Positions 41,070-50,941 of a DNA stretch of 64,000 nucleotides are shown piece by piece. The notes under the pieces are model-generated. The model saw only the letters and a program-made list of their open reading frames with translations. It searched no databases and was not told the DNA's origin. A program made the position numbers and the translations under genes. Origin of the DNA: Micavibrio aeruginosavorus ARL-13 (GTDB lineage Bacteria; Pseudomonadota; Alphaproteobacteria; Micavibrionales; Micavibrionaceae); contig NC_016026.1 in NCBI RefSeq assembly GCF_000226315.1, positions 1,116,001-1,180,000 on the forward strand, in the 5' to 3' direction. The first letter of the stretch is position 1; each line of letters starts with the position of its first letter.

Positions 41070-41708
41070 TTAAATAAAATCAATATCTTCGGGACGTAAA
41101 TCAAAACGGTCGCCTTTGCCCATGCCGGTGCGTTCGCGAATGCGGCGCAGGTTTTCATGTGCATCGTTGACCTGTTGCTGACGCATGGATTGCATCAGAA
41201 CGGCGCTCGGGCTGTCGGTATCGCGGCGGAACGGGCCGGAATGAACGCCACCGGGGACGGCGCGGTTGCGGCGGCGATCAGGACCAAAGAAATTGCCGGA
41301 ACGGACGAATTGCCGCGGGCGTTCAATCACCTGGGCCAGACGTTTGTACAGATCGCGGGCGTTAAAGGGTTTGACCAAAAATTCGGTAACGCCGGCATCG
41401 CGGGCCTGGAGTACGCGGCGGCGTTCGCTGAACCCCGTCATCAAAATCACGGGCACATACGGGTTCGGGCTTTTCGGATCGTTGCGGATTTTGCGGGTGA
41501 AGGCGATGCCGTCCACCGGCTTCATCATCCAGTCGGCAATGACCATGTCCGGGTTATATTTGCAGAATTGTTCAAAGCCGGATTCGCCGTTTGGCGCGCT
41601 GATCACCGTGCCGACGCCAAAGGTGGTCAGCAGGGCCTTGGTAATTTCCAGCATCGGCTGGTTGTCTTCAACAACCAGAATGGTGATGCGGTTAAGCTGA
41701 TACGTCAT
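41070..41708 (-). CDS. Response regulator with REC domain and FxGPDRR tail
   Basis: 212 residues. REC domain in residues 8-130: acidic pair E14-D15, phospho-acceptor Asp59 in ADWMMKP, Thr in VILMTGFS near 90, Lys in FLVKPF near 111. The C-terminal ~80 residues contain FFGPDRRRNR, the FxGPDRR motif found in alphaproteobacterial stand-alone regulators, and a helix ending at the C-terminal FDLRPEDIDFI. No DNA-binding domain, so it likely acts through protein contacts. No histidine kinase in the window. Start ATG 41708. Confidence 0.87.
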   Translation of the reverse strand: MTYQLNRITILVVEDNQPMLEITKALLTTFGVGTVISAPNGESGFEQFCKYNPDMVIADWMMKPVDGIAFTRKIRNDPKSPNPYVPVILMTGFSERRRVLQARDAGVTEFLVKPFNARDLYKRLAQVIERPRQFVRSGNFFGPDRRRNRAVPGGVHSGPFRRDTDSPSAVLMQSMRQQQVNDAHENLRRIRERTGMGKGDRFDLRPEDIDFI

Positions 41709-41987
41709 GATCTGACCGCTTGTCGTATGATTTTTGCGTGAATGTAAAAAGATACCCGGCCCACTTCTCCCTTTATCTTAAAGGGGTTAGCTTGCCAGAG
41801 ATTTAACGATTACGGAAAACAGGAACGCAGCACACAGAAAATCGTACCACATTTGTGTGGGTTGGCAAACGTGCTATTCTGAAAGGGCCTTGCGAAAGGC
41901 GCGGGAATCCGGCATTTTTGGCCGTTTCCGGTGATCCGGATTCTCTTTTTGTTCACGGTCTGAAACCCCCAATATCAAGATACGCAC

Positions 41988-42740
41988 ATGGCAGGTCATT
42001 CCCAGTTTAAAAACATCATGCACCGCAAGGGTCGTCAGGACGCCAAGCGGGCCAAGGTCTTCACAAAAATCGGACGCGAAATCATCGTTGCCGTGAAGGG
42101 TGGTGGTTCAGATCCCGGTGCAAACCCGCGTTTGCGTGCCGCCATGTTGTGGGCACGTGAAGAAAATATGCCCAACGACCGTATTAAACGCGCGATTGAC
42201 AGCGCGATGGGCGTGGGTGCCGACGATAACTACGAAGAAATTCGGTACGAAGGCTACGGCCCGGGTGGCGTAGCCATTGTGGTTGAAGCGCTGACCAACA
42301 ACCGTAACCGCACGGCGGGGGATGTGCGCGCCACGTTCTCCAAATACGGCGGCAATTTAGGCGAAACCAATTCGGTCAGTTTCATGTTCGACCATGTCGG
42401 CCAGATTTTGTACCCGGCCAAAACGGCCAGCGCCGACGCAATGTTCGAAGCCGCCGTTGAATGCGGAGCCGACAATTGCGAAAGCACGGAAGACGGCCAC
42501 GAAATCACATGCCAGCCGGATGATTTTGCGGCCGTTCGTGATGCGTTGGAAGAAAAACTGGGCGCGCCGGAGAAATCCGCGCTGGTTTGGAAACCCAACG
42601 TAATGGCGGAAGTGAGCGAAGAACAGGCAAAGACACTGCTGAAACTTCTCGACGTTCTGGAAGATAATGATGACGTGCAAAACGTCACCACAAACTTCGA
42701 AGTATCCGACGAAATCATGGAGCGTCTGCTCGCATCTTAA
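41988..42740 (+). CDS. yebC: YebC/PmpR/TACO1 family protein
   Basis: 250 residues, family signature at the start [32 protein letters not shown], then [26 protein letters not shown] and the central [23 protein letters not shown]. YebC proteins were long treated as transcription factors and are now linked to translation of polyproline-type stalls (as TACO1 in mitochondria). Directly upstream of ruvCAB, the common order. Confidence 0.96.
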   Translation: MAGHSQFKNIMHRKGRQDAKRAKVFTKIGREIIVAVKGGGSDPGANPRLRAAMLWAREENMPNDRIKRAIDSAMGVGADDNYEEIRYEGYGPGGVAIVVEALTNNRNRTAGDVRATFSKYGGNLGETNSVSFMFDHVGQILYPAKTASADAMFEAAVECGADNCESTEDGHEITCQPDDFAAVRDALEEKLGAPEKSALVWKPNVMAEVSEEQAKTLLKLLDVLEDNDDVQNVTTNFEVSDEIMERLLAS

Positions 42741-42756
42741 CTCGAAGGAGTACCGC

Positions 42757-43266
42757 ATGCGCATTTTGGGCATTGATCCGGGTTTGCAACGCACCGGGTG
42801 GGGCGTGATCGAAGCCGAGGGCAATCGCCTGCAATATATCGCGTGCGGTACCATTGCGACCAACCCGACATTGTCCACCGCCGAACGGTTGGCGGAAATT
42901 GATGCGGGTTTGGTTGACGCGATCAAAACATGGGAACCGGATACGGCCGCGATTGAGGAAACATTCGTCAATCGCAACCCGGCATCGGCGTTGAAACTGG
43001 GCGTGGCCCGTGGGGCCGCCATGGTGGTTCCGGCGCGGATGGGGTTATCGGTTGGGGAATATCCGGCCAATCTGGTGAAAAAATCTGTTGTTGGTACAGG
43101 CCATGCGACCAAGGACCAAATCGGTATGATGATCCGCACCTTGTTGCCCTCTGCCGGGAAAATGGGCACGGATGCGGCGGATGCATTGGCGATTGCCATT
43201 TGCCATGCCCACCATTATTCCAGCCGCCAAAAAATGGGCGGCATCATGAACGGAGGCGTACGATGA
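42757..43266 (+). CDS. ruvC: Holliday-junction endodeoxyribonuclease RuvC
   Basis: 169 residues. Metal-binding acidic residues: Asp7 in ILGIDPGLQRTGWG, Glu68 in AIEETFVNRN, and the Asp pair in GTDAADALAIAICH. Resolves Holliday junctions as a dimer. The ATG at 42757 with AAGGAG is chosen; an earlier open frame from 42667 overlaps yebC and is not homologous. Four-base overlap (ATGA) with ruvA. Confidence 0.96.
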   Translation: MRILGIDPGLQRTGWGVIEAEGNRLQYIACGTIATNPTLSTAERLAEIDAGLVDAIKTWEPDTAAIEETFVNRNPASALKLGVARGAAMVVPARMGLSVGEYPANLVKKSVVGTGHATKDQIGMMIRTLLPSAGKMGTDAADALAIAICHAHHYSSRQKMGGIMNGGVR

Positions 43267-43901
43267 TCGCAAAACTCAGCGGTATTCTGGATTCTGTTGC
43301 GCTCGATTGTTTGATTATCGATTGTGGCGGCGTGGGGTATCAGGTGTTCGCCAGTGGCCGCACGTTGTCCCGCGTGGGTCAGCCGGGTGATCCGGTCAGC
43401 GTGCTGATCGACACGCATGTGCGCGAAGACCATATCCATCTGTTCGGTTTTTATGATGCGGCGGAACAGGCATGGTTCCGTCTGTTGACCAGTGTGCAGG
43501 GCGTGGGCGCGAAAGTGGCGTTGGCGATCCTGAGCGTATGTCCGCCGGACAAGCTGGGCTACACCATCGCCGCACAAGACGTTAGCGCGTTGCGTCAGGC
43601 TGATGGCGTTGGCCCGAAACTGGCCACACGCATTGCAACGGAATTGAAAGATAAAGCAGGCAAGGTTGATCTGACCCCCATGCGCGGCGCGGTCAAGGCT
43701 CCTTCGATGAAGACGGATAAACCCGCCGCCGATCAATCCGGTGTTGATGGCGATGCCGTGTCGGCATTGGTCAATCTCGGCTATGGCCGGGCTGAGGCCT
43801 TTGCGGCCATTGCGCAATTACGCGCGGCGGGAACCGCAAATGATAATAGCAGCCTGCAAGATCTCATCCGTCTGGCGTTGAAGGAGTTGTCACAATCATG
43901 A
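43263..43901 (+). CDS. ruvA: Holliday-junction branch-migration protein RuvA
   Basis: 212 residues with domain I ([12 protein letters not shown]...), the helix-hairpin-helix domain II ([17 protein letters not shown] and [17 protein letters not shown]) and the C-terminal three-helix domain III (~165-212, [18 protein letters not shown]). Tetrameric RuvA holds the junction and loads RuvB. Preceded by GGAGG; overlaps ruvC by four bases and ruvB by four. Confidence 0.96.
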   Translation: MIAKLSGILDSVALDCLIIDCGGVGYQVFASGRTLSRVGQPGDPVSVLIDTHVREDHIHLFGFYDAAEQAWFRLLTSVQGVGAKVALAILSVCPPDKLGYTIAAQDVSALRQADGVGPKLATRIATELKDKAGKVDLTPMRGAVKAPSMKTDKPAADQSGVDGDAVSALVNLGYGRAEAFAAIAQLRAAGTANDNSSLQDLIRLALKELSQS

Positions 43902-44938
43902 AACAGGCAACCGAACGCAATCCGGAACTGGAAACCATCAAAACGGATACCGATGTTGAGGATGCCGCCATCCGTCCCGCACGGTTGGAAGATTTTGTTG
44001 GCCAGGACAAGTTAAAAGATAATCTGCGCGTCTTTATCGAAGCGGCGAAGGGCCGAGGCGATGCGCTGGACCATGTTCTGTTCTTCGGCCCGCCGGGTTT
44101 GGGTAAAACCACGCTGGCGCAAATCGTTGCGCGAGAACTGGGCGTGGGGTTTCGCGCGACATCCGGCCCGGTGATTGCGCGCGCGGGTGATCTGGCCGCG
44201 ATCCTAACCAATCTGGAGCCGCATGATGTGTTGTTCATTGATGAAATTCATCGTTTGAACACCCATGTCGAAGAAGTTTTGTACCCGGCGATGGAAGATC
44301 GCAAACTTGATCTGGTGATCGGTGAAGGTCCTGCGGCCCGTTCGGTGCAGATTGATTTGCCACCCTTTACCTTGATCGGTGCAACAACGCGCAGCGGGAT
44401 GATTTCAAACCCGTTGCGGGATCGTTTCGGCATTCCATTGCGCCTGGAGTTTTATGAGGCGAAGGATCTGTGCCGCATCGTTGCGCGGACCGCGGGTATT
44501 TTGAATATGAATTTGGCCGATGATGGCGCGATGGAAATTGCGCGCCGTTCACGCGGTACGCCGCGCATTGCCGGCCGTCTGACCCGCCGTGTGCGCGATT
44601 TCGCGCATGTATCAGGGGCAGGGCGTATTGATGCGAAAGCGGCAGATGCCGCGCTTCAACGCCTTGATGTTGATGCACAGGGGTTGGACGGTATGGACCG
44701 CCGTTACTTAACCTGCATCGCCGATAATTACGGCGGTGGTCCGGTGGGGGTTGATACGCTGGCGGCGGCGTTGTCCGACCAACGTGACGTGATCGAAGAT
44801 GTGATCGAACCGTATTTGATGCAGCAAGGGTTTGTCCAACGCACACCGCGTGGCCGGATGCTGGCGGAGAAGGGGTATGCCTATCTCGGCCTGACACCGA
44901 AGAAGCCGTTGCAGGTTGATTTGTTGGACGAGGCCTAA
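43898..44938 (+). CDS. ruvB: Holliday-junction branch-migration ATPase RuvB
   Basis: 346 residues. AAA+ ATPase with Walker [10 protein letters not shown] near 65-73, Walker [10 protein letters not shown] near 113, sensor 1 IGATTRSG near 161, arginine finger region NPLRDRFGI, and the C-terminal winged helix ending [20 protein letters not shown]. Drives branch migration on RuvA-bound junctions. Three-base gap to ybgC, so DNA repair and Tol genes share a transcript. Confidence 0.97.
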   Translation: MKQATERNPELETIKTDTDVEDAAIRPARLEDFVGQDKLKDNLRVFIEAAKGRGDALDHVLFFGPPGLGKTTLAQIVARELGVGFRATSGPVIARAGDLAAILTNLEPHDVLFIDEIHRLNTHVEEVLYPAMEDRKLDLVIGEGPAARSVQIDLPPFTLIGATTRSGMISNPLRDRFGIPLRLEFYEAKDLCRIVARTAGILNMNLADDGAMEIARRSRGTPRIAGRLTRRVRDFAHVSGAGRIDAKAADAALQRLDVDAQGLDGMDRRYLTCIADNYGGGPVGVDTLAAALSDQRDVIEDVIEPYLMQQGFVQRTPRGRMLAEKGYAYLGLTPKKPLQVDLLDEA

Positions 44939-44941
44939 ATC

Positions 44942-45346
44942 ATGGCCGCACATGAAATCACCGCCCGTGTGTATTACGAAGACACCGACGCCGGGGGCGT
45001 GGTGTTTTACGGGAATTACATGAAATTCGCCGAGCGGGGGCGGACGGAACTGCTCCGCGCCATTGGGTTTGAAAACAGCACGCTGGCCCGCGAAGCCGGG
45101 GTTTTGTTCGTCGTGCGCCGAATCACGGCGGAATATATGAAACCGGCGCGTCTGGATGACCTTTTGACTATAAAAACCGCCCTAAAAAAGGTGAATAACG
45201 CCAGTTTTGAGATGTTTCAGTCGATTTTTTGCCAGAATCAGATGATATTCTCCATGGACGTAACGCTGGTGACCATCAATATGGATGGCAAGCCGGTCCG
45301 CCTGCCCGATAACCTTCGGGATAAACTATCCAATTTTTCTGTTTAA
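44942..45346 (+). CDS. ybgC: Tol-Pal-associated acyl-CoA thioesterase YbgC
   Basis: 134 residues, hot-dog fold 4-hydroxybenzoyl-CoA thioesterase type. The catalytic segment is RVYYEDTDAGGVVFYGNYMKFAERGRTE with the catalytic Asp and Tyr in DTDAGGVVFY. In Gammaproteobacteria YbgC acts on acyl-CoA or acyl-ACP and binds ACP. Heads the tol cluster. Confidence 0.95.
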   Translation: MAAHEITARVYYEDTDAGGVVFYGNYMKFAERGRTELLRAIGFENSTLAREAGVLFVVRRITAEYMKPARLDDLLTIKTALKKVNNASFEMFQSIFCQNQMIFSMDVTLVTINMDGKPVRLPDNLRDKLSNFSV

Positions 45347-45358
45347 GGATGAATGACG

Positions 45359-46162
45359 ATGACACAAGCTGTCGAACGCGCTGTTGATGCAACCGCACTG
45401 GCCGGAACCACGGTCCATGACTTCACCATGTGGGGCATGTTCATGCAGGCCGACCTGGTTGTGAAGGCGGTGATGCTGGCGTTGATCTTCGCGTCGGTCT
45501 GGAGCTGGGCCATCATCCTTGAAAAACGCCATACGGTGAAGAACCTGAACCGCCGCGCCGATCGGTTTGAGGATGCGTTCTGGTCGGGTGAGCCGCTGGA
45601 TAAACTCTATCAACGCGTGAAAAAGGGTAAACAAGACCCCGTTATCCGCACCTTCGCCGCCGGTATGGAGGAATGGCAAAACGGTGTCGCCATGGGTATG
45701 CCGGGCAAGGAAAGCGTGGCGGCCAGCCTGCGCCAACGTGTTGAGCGCGCCATGTCGGTGGCCATTAACCGTGAAATGAACCGTCTGGAACGCGGGATGA
45801 CGTTCCTGGCCAACGTGGGGTCCACGGCACCATTCGTCGGTCTGTTCGGGACTGTCTGGGGGATCATGCACAGCTTTACCGCCATCGCCTCCAGCCAGAA
45901 TACGTCGCTGGCCGTTGTGGCCCCGGGTATTGCCGAGGCGTTGTTTGCAACGGCTTTGGGCCTTGTTGCGGCTATCCCTGCGGTTATTGCCTATAACAAG
46001 TTTACGAACGATCTTAATCGTTATGCGGACCGTCTGGATGCGTTTATGTCCGAATTTTCGGCCATTCTGTCCCGCCATTTGGATAGTTACGAGAACAGCC
46101 GCGGTGGGGTCGGCTCTCACGGAAAAAAGTCTGACTCTGACACGGAAGTGAAGGTGGCTTAA
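45359..46162 (+). CDS. tolQ: TolQ, proton-channel subunit
   Basis: 267 residues. Three hydrophobic segments: about 28-50, 165-190 (FVGLFGTVWGIMHSF) and 200-225 (IAEALFATALGLVAAIPAVIAYNKF). These blocks are typical MotA/TolQ/ExbB. Forms the TolQR proton channel that powers TolA. ATG 45359 gives a better distance to AAGGAT than 45353. Confidence 0.95.
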   Translation: MTQAVERAVDATALAGTTVHDFTMWGMFMQADLVVKAVMLALIFASVWSWAIILEKRHTVKNLNRRADRFEDAFWSGEPLDKLYQRVKKGKQDPVIRTFAAGMEEWQNGVAMGMPGKESVAASLRQRVERAMSVAINREMNRLERGMTFLANVGSTAPFVGLFGTVWGIMHSFTAIASSQNTSLAVVAPGIAEALFATALGLVAAIPAVIAYNKFTNDLNRYADRLDAFMSEFSAILSRHLDSYENSRGGVGSHGKKSDSDTEVKVA

Positions 46163-46164
46163 CC

Positions 46165-46608
46165 ATGGGCGCATCATTATCATCAGGTGGCGGCAGCCGT
46201 TCCGGGCGTCGTGGGCGGTCCTACCGCAAAATGTCGGATATCAACGTGACACCGTTCGTCGACGTTATGTTGGTTTTGTTGATCGTATTCATGGTTACGG
46301 CCCCGTTGTTGACCTCCGGGGTTCCGGTGGATTTGCCAAAATCCGAGGCGAAACAGATCGCGGACGAAGATAATAAACCGCTGGAAATTTCCGTTATGAA
46401 AGACGGCAAAATTTTCATCGGCGAAACCGAAGTTGAACGTGACCGTTTGATCCCGTTGCTGTCATCCATGACCAACAATGACCCGGACCGCCGCATTTTC
46501 ATCCGCGGGGACCAGGGGTTGCCCTATGGTGACGTGATGGACGTGATTGGGTCCGTGAACAAAGCGGGTTTCCGCAAGGTCGCGTTGATTTCCAACCCGT
46601 CTAAATAA
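46165..46608 (+). CDS. tolR: TolR
   Basis: 147 residues. Single helix following SDINVTPFVDVMLVLLIVF, in which the Asp (FVD) is the proton-carrying residue of ExbD/TolR. The periplasmic C-terminal domain follows. Works with TolQ. Two-base gap to tolQ. Confidence 0.95.
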   Translation: MGASLSSGGGSRSGRRGRSYRKMSDINVTPFVDVMLVLLIVFMVTAPLLTSGVPVDLPKSEAKQIADEDNKPLEISVMKDGKIFIGETEVERDRLIPLLSSMTNNDPDRRIFIRGDQGLPYGDVMDVIGSVNKAGFRKVALISNPSK

Positions 46609-46667
46609 GAAACCGTTTCACAATCTTGCCTTAAAACCGCCGTTTCTGGCGGGTAGTTGTAACACCG

Positions 46668-47645
46668 ATGAACGCAACCGCGCCAAACGATATGCTGACA
46701 TCCGGGCCGCCGCCCAAATATGCGATGCATGTGCCGGATGAAAACCAAATGCCCGCCGGAATGAAATCCGCGCTGATCGGGTCTTTGGTCGTTCATCTGG
46801 TCGTTGTGGTTATCGGCACGATGGGGCTGCCGTTTTTTAAAAAGGACTACACCGATTTGTCGCCGCCCATTGCCATTGAAATGGTTGAGGTGGCCGACAT
46901 CACCACGCGGACAAAACCCGTTGAGGATTCCAAGCCTGTCGAGAAGAAAGAGCCCGCAAAAGAGCAGTTAAAGCCGCAACCGGATCGCACAAAACCGACC
47001 CCGCCGCCGCCCGCAGCCAACGATGATGCGCCCGATCGCCCGAAAGAGCCCAAGGCCCCGACGCCCGTGGAAGATTTGGCCGAGCCGGTGAAGAAGAAAG
47101 AAGAAAAGCCGAAGGAACAGCCCAAGCCAAAGGCTGAACCGAAAAAGGAACAGGTCAAGCCAAAGCCGAAGCCGGTCGAAACCAAAGCCGACGCCAAACC
47201 GGTTGAGCAGGATGACGCGTTCAAATCCTTGCTGATTGACCTGGCAGAGAAAAAGCCGGAATCCACCGATAATACAGGGGACAAAGCGGCGGCGAATACC
47301 AGCCCGACACCAGATGCGCCAATTTCCGAGCGCCTGACCATGAGCGAGATGGATGCCGTGGTGCAACAACTGGGCCAGTGCTGGAAGCTGATGGCCGGGG
47401 CGCGGTATGCCGAGAATTTGATTGTCGAAGTGCGGATGTTCATGAATCCGGACAAGACCTTGCGGGAGGCTCGTATTGTCGACCAGCTTCGTTATAATAC
47501 CGACTCGTTCTACCGCGCCGCGGCGGACAGCGCATTGCGTGCCGTTCACAGCCCGGAATGCAACCCGTTGCGCCTGCCGGATGGCAAGTACAATCAGTGG
47601 AAAGATTTGAGTATCACCTTCGACCCCAGTGAAATGTTGATGTAA
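46668..47645 (+). CDS. tolA: TolA, TonB-like bridging protein
   Basis: 325 residues. N-terminal cytoplasmic tail, one helix near 35-57 ([20 protein letters not shown]), a long Pro/Lys/Glu-rich periplasmic stalk (~85-205, KPEPK-type repeats) and a globular C-terminal domain (~225-325) with [16 protein letters not shown] and [16 protein letters not shown]. The domain links TolQR to TolB and Pal in the outer membrane. The stalk is charged and Pro-rich rather than Ala-helical as in E. coli, usual in alphaproteobacteria. Confidence 0.93.
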   Translation: MNATAPNDMLTSGPPPKYAMHVPDENQMPAGMKSALIGSLVVHLVVVVIGTMGLPFFKKDYTDLSPPIAIEMVEVADITTRTKPVEDSKPVEKKEPAKEQLKPQPDRTKPTPPPPAANDDAPDRPKEPKAPTPVEDLAEPVKKKEEKPKEQPKPKAEPKKEQVKPKPKPVETKADAKPVEQDDAFKSLLIDLAEKKPESTDNTGDKAAANTSPTPDAPISERLTMSEMDAVVQQLGQCWKLMAGARYAENLIVEVRMFMNPDKTLREARIVDQLRYNTDSFYRAAADSALRAVHSPECNPLRLPDGKYNQWKDLSITFDPSEMLM

Positions 47646-47661
47646 GGGAAAACGGATAAAA

Positions 47662-48993
47662 ATGACCCGTAAGTTTTATGCAGTTTTTGCTTTGGCCTTG
47701 GTTCTGGTGTGTACGGTTCTGTCGACCGCTGCCCATGCACAGACTAGGTTGACGGTTAAAGATGGTAAGATTCGCAAAATTCCAATCGCGATCACCAATT
47801 TCAATCCGCAATTGCCACAACATCAGCAAATCGCAACCGAGATGCCGGATATTATCCGTAGCAACCTCGGTTCTTCTGGCCTGTTCGAGCCGGTGAGTCA
47901 GCAGTCATTCATCCAGACGCCGCAATCCATTGCGACGGACGGGGTGCGTTTCCCGGAATGGCGGGCCATTAATGCCGAGGTTCTGGTGACGGGCTCGGTC
48001 AGCACGTCGGCTGATGGCAAGACTCGCGTTGAATTCCGTCTGTGGGATGTTGTGGGGCAAACGCAAATGGCGGGTATGGCCTATACCACCACGCCGCAAA
48101 ACTGGCGCCGTATTGCCCACATTATTTCGGATGAAATTTACAAACGTCTGACGGGTGAAGATGCGTATTTTGATACCCGTATCGTTTACGTGGCGGAATC
48201 CGGCCCGGCCAACAAACGTGTGAAGCGTCTGGCGATCATGGATCAGGATGGTTACAACAACCATTATCTGACCGATGGCAGCTATATGGTTCTGACTCCG
48301 CGGTTCTCCCCGAACACGCAGACCGTGGCGTATCTGGCTTATTACAACAAAAAGCCGCGCGTCTATATCTACAACATTGACACGGGCCGTCAGGAAGTTC
48401 TGGGTGATTTCCCGGGCATGACGTTCTCTCCGCGCTTCTCGCCGGATGGGTCCAAGGTCATTATGTCGTTGGCTGAAAACGGGAACACCGAGATCTATAC
48501 GATGGATCTGAAATCCCGCCGTACGCAACGTCTGACTAACAATGCCGCGATTGACACAGCTCCCAGCTTCTCGCCGGATGGCCAGCAGGTTGCGTTTGAA
48601 TCCGACCGTGGCGGTACACAGCAATTATATGTGATGAGCGCGAACGGTGGTGAGGCAAAGCGTATTTCCTTCGGTGAAGGCCGTTATGCCAGCCCGGTTT
48701 GGTCCCCGCGTGGTGACTTGATCGCGTTCACAAAGCTGTACAAAGGTCAGTTTTATATCGGCGTGATGCGTCCGGATGGTCAAGGTGAACGTATCATCAC
48801 CACCGCCTACCACGTTGAAGGACCGAGCTGGTCCCCGAATGGCCGCGTTCTGACCTTCTTCAAGGAAAGCCCGATGAGCGGTGGTGGTAAAACGGCCCGT
48901 CTCTATACCATCGACATTACCGGTTACAACGAACGTGTGTTGAAAACGCCGAGCGATGCATCCGATCCGGCATGGTCGCCGTTGAACCCGTAA
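47662..48993 (+). CDS. tolB: TolB, periplasmic beta-propeller
   Basis: 443 residues. Signal peptide (cleavage near AHAQ), an N-terminal domain with [11 protein letters not shown] and FEPVSQQSF, and a C-terminal six-bladed propeller with WD40-like repeats such as [43 protein letters not shown] and [13 protein letters not shown]. Binds Pal and colicin-type partners. Ends at an intrinsic terminator; pal does not follow. Confidence 0.96.
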   Translation: MTRKFYAVFALALVLVCTVLSTAAHAQTRLTVKDGKIRKIPIAITNFNPQLPQHQQIATEMPDIIRSNLGSSGLFEPVSQQSFIQTPQSIATDGVRFPEWRAINAEVLVTGSVSTSADGKTRVEFRLWDVVGQTQMAGMAYTTTPQNWRRIAHIISDEIYKRLTGEDAYFDTRIVYVAESGPANKRVKRLAIMDQDGYNNHYLTDGSYMVLTPRFSPNTQTVAYLAYYNKKPRVYIYNIDTGRQEVLGDFPGMTFSPRFSPDGSKVIMSLAENGNTEIYTMDLKSRRTQRLTNNAAIDTAPSFSPDGQQVAFESDRGGTQQLYVMSANGGEAKRISFGEGRYASPVWSPRGDLIAFTKLYKGQFYIGVMRPDGQGERIITTAYHVEGPSWSPNGRVLTFFKESPMSGGGKTARLYTIDITGYNERVLKTPSDASDPAWSPLNP

Positions 48994-49012
48994 GGGATTT
49001 GATCAGATAAAT

Positions 49013-49042
49013 AAAAAGGCCGGATTGTCTCCGGCCTTTTTT
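49013..49042 (+). terminator. tolB terminator
   Basis: AAAAAGGCCGGA TTGTC TCCGGCCTTTTTTA directly after tolB. Confidence 0.93.
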
Positions 49043-49100
49043 ATTTTCAATTATCATTCGCTCGGAGTCGGGAATCGATAGTGATGATCCGCTCTTCTGT

Positions 49101-49127
49101 ATGGATCCCCGTTTTCACGGGGATGAC
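49101..49127. repeat. Single family B hairpin (copy 4)
   Basis: ATGGATCCCCGTTTTCACGGGGATGAC, the right half of a family B pair. A degenerate left half may lie in the preceding 40 bases. Confidence 0.65.
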
Positions 49128-49138
49128 ATGGCATAGGG

Positions 49139-49627
49139 TTAGGTGTTCGCAATATCCGCAAACGCCGCAATCACTTCGCGGTACGTGTCCCGTTTGAACG
49201 GAACAATCAGGTCGAGGATTTCATCGAAGGACACCCATTTCCACGCCTTGAATTCCGGGTCGGCCCCGTTGTGCCCGGTGTGGATGACGATGTCGGATTC
49301 CGTGCCGGTGAACCGGGCGGCCACCCATATCTGTTCTTGGCCGCCATATTGGCCGTTCCACAACTTGCCCAATAAATGCGGGGGCAGGGTGTAACGCAAT
49401 GGGCGTTCCATGATGCGGAGAATGTCGGCCTTGTCCGTGCCGATTTCTTCGACCATTTCGCGGTAAAATGCGACCTTGATGTCCTCGCCCGCATCAATGC
49501 CGCCTTGGGGCATTTGCCATGCGCCGGGTGTGTCGATGCGTTCGCCGACAAAGACTTTGCCTTCGTCGTTAAACAGGGCGATGCCAACACAGGGGCGGAA
49601 TGGGAGGTTTGAGAAATCTTGGGCCAT
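49139..49627 (-). CDS. rppH: RNA pyrophosphohydrolase (Nudix), RppH
   Basis: 162 residues. Nudix box GGIDAGEDIKVAFYREMVEEIG (G-x5-E-x7-REx2EExG) is intact. RPCVGIALFN at the start and WQMPQGGID before the box are typical of RppH, which removes pyrophosphate from 5'-triphosphate mRNA and starts decay; a general dinucleoside polyphosphatase role is possible. The start at 49627 is used because an earlier in-frame ATG at 49687 reads through the repeat at 49661-49735. Confidence 0.92.
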   Translation of the reverse strand: MAQDFSNLPFRPCVGIALFNDEGKVFVGERIDTPGAWQMPQGGIDAGEDIKVAFYREMVEEIGTDKADILRIMERPLRYTLPPHLLGKLWNGQYGGQEQIWVAARFTGTESDIVIHTGHNGADPEFKAWKWVSFDEILDLIVPFKRDTYREVIAAFADIANT

Positions 49628-49660
49628 GCTTGTACGCTTTCTTTTTATTTTTTCTTTAAT

Positions 49661-49735
49661 GTCATTCCCGCGAAGGCGGGAATCCATGGTGGTTATCCAT
49701 TCCTCTGTATGGATTCCCGCTTTCGCGGGAATGAC
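49661..49735. repeat. Paired palindromic repeat, family B (copy 2)
   Basis: GTCATTCCCGCGAAGGCGGGAATCCATGG and its mirror GATTCCCGCTTTCGCGGGAATGAC with a 25-base spacer; almost identical to the copy at 62752. Confidence 0.9.
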
Positions 49736-49757
49736 GTTTGAGGGGGTGTTGCGGAAT

Positions 49758-50927
49758 TTATTTTGCCATCCGCGTCGCTGCGGAAAGGGGGGCCAGTACC
49801 AATCCTTTTTTCTGCAGGGTCGGGGCCCACTCGGCCAGTGCCTTCAAGGTCAGAGGATTGGCGTTTACAAAACCAATCGCCGTCCCGTTATTGGCGGCGG
49901 TACGTTCCAGTGATGTCAGGGCCGCGGCAATCGCCTCCGGCGTCAATGTATGGTCGATCCAGAGGTTGGTGGAGGCATAGGGGGCATCCATACCCACAGC
50001 CATGGTACGCGGCACATCGGTCGGTTGAATATCGCCATCAACGAAACCCAAACCGCGATGGTAAATATCGTTGATCATCGGGCGCATATCGTTCAGCGAT
50101 TTGATAAAGGCCGGTTCACGTCCCGTGACTACGCCGACATAGCCGGTGCCGCGCGACAATGCCCAATAGAGCTTGTTGAAATTCTGCTTCTCAATCGCAT
50201 TGATCAGCAAGGTTTGCGGGCCCGGGTCGCTTAAAGGGTAATCTGCACTTTCAACGGGCAGTTTCAGCCAGACTTCATGCCCCGCTTCACGTGCGCGCTT
50301 CATCCATTGGTCCGGCGCGGTGGCGTAGGGGGTGATGGCGACGGAAATTTCGGGTGGAAGGTCTTTGAGAACAGAGGTGCCCAGCGTTTCCGAGATGCCA
50401 ACATCATTCACCAGAATGGAAATAATCGGCGCACCCGATGCGCCGACAGGGCGAAATGGACGGCGATAGGCATCGAAGGGGCGTAAACGGTCGCCTTCAC
50501 GGACGATCGGCAATTGGCCATCGGGTGTGACTTGAAACAACCCTGTGATCGGGGCCTTGGCCATGCCGTTTTCCATGTATTCAACGGCGGTTCCGGCAAC
50601 GGGTGGTTCTATAGCTGCCGCAGTGGCTTCTGCGGGCTGTGGTTCCGGCGTTACAACGGGGGTTTCCGCTGCTGCTGCGTGATCGTCTGGCGCTTCGGTC
50701 GCGGGTGTTGTTGCATCCGGAAGCGTTGCGGGTTTTTCCGCGCGTACAATCACCGTCGTTTGTTGCGGCAGGGTGGCGTTCAGCTTGGCCAGTTCGGCAC
50801 GATCCTTCCACCATGCCCATCCAGCAACCAATGCGTAGATAAGAATGACCACAGCCATTCCCCGCACGAAGGCGCGGGGAAAACCCGATTTCCCGGTGGG
50901 TCCAGTGGCTGTGGTTGAAAACGCCAT
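49758..50927 (-). CDS. Divergent polysaccharide deacetylase family protein (YibQ/DUF610)
   Basis: 389 residues. A short cytoplasmic part, one membrane helix near 24-45, a Pro/Ala/Glu-rich linker to ~130, then a deacetylase-like NodB-type fold (~170-380). The family's opening IDDxG motif here reads ILVNDVG, so the first Asp is replaced by Asn; HEVWLKLPVE and YVGVVTG follow. It belongs to the cluster rppH-DUF610-ctpA-envC conserved in alphaproteobacteria. Probably acts on envelope glycan or is a pseudo-enzyme; enzymatic activity is uncertain. Confidence 0.85.
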   Translation of the reverse strand: MAFSTTATGPTGKSGFPRAFVRGMAVVILIYALVAGWAWWKDRAELAKLNATLPQQTTVIVRAEKPATLPDATTPATEAPDDHAAAAETPVVTPEPQPAEATAAAIEPPVAGTAVEYMENGMAKAPITGLFQVTPDGQLPIVREGDRLRPFDAYRRPFRPVGASGAPIISILVNDVGISETLGTSVLKDLPPEISVAITPYATAPDQWMKRAREAGHEVWLKLPVESADYPLSDPGPQTLLINAIEKQNFNKLYWALSRGTGYVGVVTGREPAFIKSLNDMRPMINDIYHRGLGFVDGDIQPTDVPRTMAVGMDAPYASTNLWIDHTLTPEAIAAALTSLERTAANNGTAIGFVNANPLTLKALAEWAPTLQKKGLVLAPLSAATRMAK

Positions 50928-50941
50928 GGTTGTGTTACGCC

